Positions 60,384 to 64,000 of a DNA stretch of 64,000 nt are shown here, piece by piece. Every line of letters starts with the position of its first letter. Position 1 is the first letter of the stretch. The position numbers and the translations under genes were made by a program. Source of the DNA: RGIG6353 sp964650465 (GTDB lineage: Bacteria > Bacillota > Clostridia > Oscillospirales > SIG627). The stretch lies in assembly GCA_964650465.1 (NCBI GenBank), contig CAZYTA010000008.1, positions 1-64,000 on the forward strand, given 5' to 3'. The notes below the pieces were generated by a model. It was given only the letters and a program-made list of their open reading frames with translations, did not search any database and was not told the origin of the DNA.

Positions 60384-60412
60384 ATTTTACACTATCTTTT
60401 ATTATTTGTCAA
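60384..60412 (-). promoter_or_regulatory. promoter of ylxM-ffh operon
   Basis: On the minus strand TTGACA (60407-60412) and TAAAAT (60384-60389) are separated by 17 nt. Confidence 0.8.
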
Positions 60413-60427
60413 TAGTTTTAGATAAAT

Positions 60428-61342
60428 TTAATTAAAATATTTATCCCAATCCTTATGATTTTTAAGTATCTCCCAAAGAGAAATATAGTTGTCATGGCGT
60501 GATTTGGGCAATTCTCCCGATGCTACCGCCTCCAGAACGGCACAGCCCTCCTCCTTGGTATGAGTACACTTTGTATAACGGCAATTGCCCACAAGCTGTC
60601 TGTACTCGGGAAAAGCAAAAACAAGCTCCTCCTTTTTCATAAATCGAAATCTGTCAAAATCAAGAAGGGTAAAACCGGGAGTGTCCACGTAATAGGTTTC
60701 ATCTCCTGTTTTGTAAAGTGTTGTGCTTCTGGTAGTATTTTTACCTCTCCTTGTTTTATGGCTTATATCACCCGTTTCAAGTCCAAGGTCGGGAAACAGT
60801 GCATTTATTATAGTGCTCTTTCCTACACCCGACGGTCCCGAAAACACAGATACTCCGCCATTGGCAAGGGGCAAAAGCTTTTCTCTTACTTCATCGGTAT
60901 CACTGCCTGCCGACAGCATAACCACTGTATAACCGCTTCGGGTGTATGTATCATACATCTCTTTTGCAAAGCCCTCATCGGCAATATCCTTTTTATTAAA
61001 TACAATAACTGTATTAATATCGGCGTGAGCGGACACTGCGGTAAGCTTATCAATGGCAAGCAAATTCGGGTCGGGAGAGGCAAGCGCAAATACAACAAAC
61101 ATGGTATCAATATTAGCTACCTCGGGACGTATGAGAGAATTTTTTCTGTCACAGATACGGGTAACAAGCCCCATATCCTCTCTTCCCTTTTTTTCGCCGT
61201 CACTTTGAAATTCAACTATGTCTCCCGCAACAGGGACAAGTCCGTCATGTCGGAAGCTGCCCTTTGCAACGCACGGATACAGCGCTCCGTCACACTCTAC
61301 AGTATATACTCCGCCTACACAAGAAATTATTCTTCCTGTCAT
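60428..61342 (-). CDS. rsgA: ribosome small-subunit GTPase RsgA (circularly permuted)
   Basis: 304 residues. The OB fold is followed by the permuted GTPase motifs in order G4 (VFNKKDI), G5 (MLSAGSDT), G1 (GPSGVGKST), G2/G3 (TRRGKNTTRSTTL, YYVDTPGF) and the C-terminal zinc-binding CRYTKCTHTKEEGC. It assists 30S maturation. It ends before the ylxM promoter and lies immediately downstream of prkC (strand minus), separated by a terminator. Confidence 0.95.
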   Translation of the reverse strand: MTGRIISCVGGVYTVECDGALYPCVAKGSFRHDGLVPVAGDIVEFQSDGEKKGREDMGLVTRICDRKNSLIRPEVANIDTMFVVFALASPDPNLLAIDKLTAVSAHADINTVIVFNKKDIADEGFAKEMYDTYTRSGYTVVMLSAGSDTDEVREKLLPLANGGVSVFSGPSGVGKSTIINALFPDLGLETGDISHKTRRGKNTTRSTTLYKTGDETYYVDTPGFTLLDFDRFRFMKKEELVFAFPEYRQLVGNCRYTKCTHTKEEGCAVLEAVASGELPKSRHDNYISLWEILKNHKDWDKYFN

Positions 61343-61356
61343 TCTTTACCTCTTAA

Positions 61357-61388
61357 AAAGCAAGGGAATCGAACCCGATTCCCTTGGT
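61357..61388 (-). terminator. terminator between prkC and rsgA
   Basis: AAGGGAATCG (61362-61371) and CGATTCCCTT (61376-61385) form a perfect 10-bp stem with 4-nt loop. On the minus strand GCTTTTTA follows. Leaky read-through to rsgA is likely. Confidence 0.8.
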
Positions 61389-61394
61389 CAATTA

Positions 61395-63533
61395 TTATAT
61401 TACTTTTATGGGTCCTTCGCTCTTAGACTCGGTATTCTGCTCAGACTCGTCGGGAAGCTGAGGCTCAACAGGTGATGGGGTCGGAATAATTGGTTCAATA
61501 ACCTCTTCCGGTTCAGGCTCGGTTGGCTGAGTCGGAGCTATTACCTCGGGAACCTGAGGCTCTTCCGGCTCGGTAATTCCTGTTCCTACATAAATTATTA
61601 TCTCTTCCCCATAGTTTACAGGTATCTGTGCTCCTGCTTCAACACTTTGCTGTGTAACAATACCAACCTCTGCCTCTTCCTCCGAGGGAAGGTAAGAAAC
61701 CTTGATTCCGTTCATTACAAACTCGTTCATCTCATTCTTGGCAAAATTGATGTTGTTACCTACAAGACTTGGCATATAAAGATACAGCTCCAGCTCCGAA
61801 ATGCCTGTCTTACCCTGCCCGTCACTGACATAAAGAGTTATCTTATCGCAAAATTCGGGACTGATAACGGTGTAAGGTGTTATACTCTGACCTACTACCG
61901 TTCCCACATTTGCGGAATTTGAAACAGTAATAAACTCCACTTCAAATTCCTTAAGGTCAATCATCGCCTGTCCCTTGGTTTTTCCTATAAGCTTGGGCAT
62001 TGATATTACATTCTTAAGAGTTTTACCGGTGCTGACATAAAGCGTTACGCCGTCGGCTGTGCTCACCATATCGCCCGCCTCGGGCTCTGTCTTGAATACA
62101 TAGCCGTCAAGCACTGTATCATGAGCGGCTCTTACAACCTCTATATTATCAAGGCTGAAGCCTCGGTTTTTGAGAGCTGTTTTTGCCGCGGCAAGAGTCA
62201 TTATAGTATAGTCCTCAAATGCCGCCTTGCCCTCAACGGGATTTACATATAAAATCAACGAGGTGGTTCCTGTTGAGTTTTTAATCTTCTTAACCTCTCC
62301 TGCAGACGGCTTGGTGTTGTATATCTCTCCGTAGCCGTAGGAGTCATTAAGTGTTGTTCCGTACTGTACCTCTACCTCGAAATGCTCCTCCCTCAAGTCC
62401 TCTATCATCGATTCGTCATAGACCTGTCCGACAAGAGACGGAACGGTTGCATAGATAACAGCATCCTCTGTCTGTGTGCTTGTTTTAAAGATAGACAGAA
62501 CCACAACTATAGCAGAAATTATCAAAACAGAAAAGAAAGCAAGCACCATTCCCAAAATTATGGGAAAAAGAGTAACCTTAGCCTTTGTATTTGAAGCTTT
62601 ACCTGTTGGTTTTACTTTTTTCTTCATTTCCGAACTTACCTTGCCTCCTGTCTCCTCCTTGCTTTTCTCGGTAAATACTACCATAGGAGATTCCTTAAGT
62701 ATTCTTATTGCACGCAGCATTGAACGTGCGGATTTAAAGCGGTTTTCAGGAGCCTTTGACATAGCCTTAAGAATTACCTGCTCTACTCCCTTGGGAATTT
62801 CGGGAGCTACCTCCGAGGGCTTCTGAGGCTCATCGCTTATCTGCATCATTGCTACGGATACAGGTGTCTCCGCATCAAAGGGAAGCTTACCCGTTGCCAT
62901 TTCATAAAGCATTACGCCCACTGAATATATGTCCGAATATGTTCCTGTTTCCTTGCCGCTTGCCTGCTCGGGGCTGATATAATAAACCGTGCCCAAAGCT
63001 TTGTCGGACATGGAAATAGTATCGCTTCCGGGGGCTCTTGCTATTCCGAAGTCTGTTACCTTCAATCTGCCGTCGGGAAGAACTATCATGTTGTGGGGCT
63101 TTACGTCACGATGAATAACACCCTTTTCGTGAGCATGCTCCAAAGCAAGAAGAATCTGCTCAGTAAAGCTCAGAGTTTCCTCCAAGGAAAGCTTATTCTT
63201 TCTTTCCTCCATATATTCCTTGAGAGTCTGACCGTCGGCAAGCTCCATTACTATATATTTCAAATCGCCGTCAAGAGACATATCATATACCTTTACTATG
63301 TTCTCATGGGAGAGCATAGATATTGCCCTTGACTCATTTATAAAGCATTTAACTGCGTGGTTGTTGGCATCCGAGCATTCGTTGAGTACCTTTATGGCAA
63401 CGGTGTTTCCGCTTTGAGTGTCCTCTGCCTTAAACACAACAGACATTCCTCCGACACCGACTACCGACAGTACCTTGTAGCGTTCATCAATAACCTGACC
63501 TATAAGCTCGTCAAATTTATCGTTACTGCTCAT
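61395..63533 (-). CDS. prkC: PASTA-domain Ser/Thr protein kinase PrkC/StkP
   Basis: 712 residues. The cytosolic kinase domain (GVGGMSVVFKAEDT, HRDVKPHNMIV, KVTDFGIARA, TYSDIYSVGVMLYEM) is followed by a basic linker, a membrane helix near residues 325-355 and about four extracellular PASTA repeats, ending in a Pro/Glu-rich tail. It senses cell-wall muropeptides and controls growth and cell division. Its start overlaps the phosphatase gene by 11 nt. Confidence 0.95.
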   Translation of the reverse strand: MSSNDKFDELIGQVIDERYKVLSVVGVGGMSVVFKAEDTQSGNTVAIKVLNECSDANNHAVKCFINESRAISMLSHENIVKVYDMSLDGDLKYIVMELADGQTLKEYMEERKNKLSLEETLSFTEQILLALEHAHEKGVIHRDVKPHNMIVLPDGRLKVTDFGIARAPGSDTISMSDKALGTVYYISPEQASGKETGTYSDIYSVGVMLYEMATGKLPFDAETPVSVAMMQISDEPQKPSEVAPEIPKGVEQVILKAMSKAPENRFKSARSMLRAIRILKESPMVVFTEKSKEETGGKVSSEMKKKVKPTGKASNTKAKVTLFPIILGMVLAFFSVLIISAIVVVLSIFKTSTQTEDAVIYATVPSLVGQVYDESMIEDLREEHFEVEVQYGTTLNDSYGYGEIYNTKPSAGEVKKIKNSTGTTSLILYVNPVEGKAAFEDYTIMTLAAAKTALKNRGFSLDNIEVVRAAHDTVLDGYVFKTEPEAGDMVSTADGVTLYVSTGKTLKNVISMPKLIGKTKGQAMIDLKEFEVEFITVSNSANVGTVVGQSITPYTVISPEFCDKITLYVSDGQGKTGISELELYLYMPSLVGNNINFAKNEMNEFVMNGIKVSYLPSEEEAEVGIVTQQSVEAGAQIPVNYGEEIIIYVGTGITEPEEPQVPEVIAPTQPTEPEPEEVIEPIIPTPSPVEPQLPDESEQNTESKSEGPIKVI

Positions 63534-64000
63534 CTTTTCCTCCTTCTGCGCATTTTTTCGTATCTATAAGTACAACTGTAATATTATCGGAGCCGCCCTT
63601 TGAATTTGCAAGAGCAACAAGCTCCTCCGCCTTTTCCGTTATAGGTCTGTCAGACGATATAATTCCAACAAACTCCTGCTCGTCAAAATAGTTTGACATT
63701 CCGTCACTGCAAACAAGATAACAGCCCTCTTCGGTGCTCATGTGGCAAACATCGCACTCTACCTTGCCTGAGATTCCCAAGGCTCGCAATATTACGTTCC
63801 TGTTAGGGTGAGTCAGTGCTTCTTCACGGGTTATTTTTCCGTCATCAACAAGCGCCTGTACAAACGAATGGTCTACAGTGAGCTGATTTGCTCCGTTTTC
63901 CGTTATGTGATATACACGGCTGTCACCAACATTAAAGGTCCATGTGATACCTTCGTTGATTATACAGCCGGACAGAGTAGTACCCATTCCCGACAGCTCC
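63523..64000 (-). CDS. prpC: PP2C-type protein phosphatase, 5' end outside window
   Basis: About 159 residues are visible; the N-terminus continues beyond 64000, where the frame remains open. GMGTTLSGCII, WTFNVGDSRVYHI, LTVDHSFVQALVDDGKITREEA, YLVCSDGMSNY and GGSDNITVVLI are PPM/PP2C metal-binding motifs. It reverses PrkC phosphorylation. Overlaps prkC, as in most Firmicutes. Confidence 0.95.
   Translation of the reverse strand, partial: ELSGMGTTLSGCIINEGITWTFNVGDSRVYHITENGANQLTVDHSFVQALVDDGKITREEALTHPNRNVILRALGISGKVECDVCHMSTEEGCYLVCSDGMSNYFDEQEFVGIISSDRPITEKAEELVALANSKGGSDNITVVLIDTKKCAEGGKDEQ

Noticed and set aside
60560..61426. 288-aa plus-strand ORF
   Set aside because: It is antisense to rsgA, whose motifs are all intact.

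Overview
The window looks like a chromosomal piece of a low-to-moderate GC, spore-forming Clostridia, most likely a gut Oscillospirales/Ruminococcaceae-type organism. The evidence is a SCIFF peptide and its radical-SAM maturase, a SpoVM homologue, the ylxM-ffh-rpsP-khpA and prpC-prkC-rsgA clusters in Firmicutes order, type II pantothenate kinase, MtaB, WYL regulators, sigma-A promoters with 17-nt spacers, and strong AGGAGG ribosome binding sites. No species can be named from the sequence alone.

Region 1 (about 1-19,130) is a defence island, almost all on the minus strand. Reading in the direction of transcription it holds an HNH protein, two small helix-turn-helix (excisionase-like) proteins, an XRE-ADP-ribosyltransferase-like (DUF3990) gene with a partner, a fused GmrSD-type DUF262/DUF1524 nuclease, and then a packed nine-gene run. 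That run is hsdR, hsdM, hsdS, an ImmA/IrrE metallopeptidase, a HEPN protein, an untracked 52-residue ORF, a DUF3800 protein, an HSP90/sacsin-like ATPase and an AlbA_2-TIR protein. Direct repeats with about 60 nt of related leader sequence flank the cluster at 184-198 and 18088-18102. Beyond the right repeat lies a structured RNA locus with its own promoter and a tRNA-Ser-like 3' half (18923-19132). No integrase is visible.

Region 2 (about 19,200-25,250) starts with a frameshifted gene and continues with an RNA-repair locus: rtcB, a slipin/SPFH gene and two WYL regulators. A 600-nt gap between slipin and the WYL genes carries a tRNA-like sequence and a dispersed repeat.

Region 3 (25,400-49,800) is mainly housekeeping and metabolism: TfoX-like and GNAT genes, aspartokinase, a polar amino-acid ABC transporter, an FAD-dependent dehydrogenase, GH95-like and GH28 glycosidases, a methionine gamma-lyase-family PLP enzyme, a small sporulation locus (spoVM), tRNA-Lys, an Orn/Lys/Arg decarboxylase-family gene, the SCIFF system, cca, coaW, glyA, rarA, mscL, a DUF2156 protein and a beta-helix protein.

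Region 4 (49,800-64,000) has an OmpR/EnvZ-type two-component pair, mtaB, an S1-domain protein, two near-duplicate solute-binding lipoproteins, the SRP/ribosome cluster, rsgA, the PASTA kinase prkC and the 3' part of prpC. An approximately 95-nt intergenic repeat family recurs at least eight times in regions 3 and 4. In one place it provides the end of a coding sequence (spoVM).
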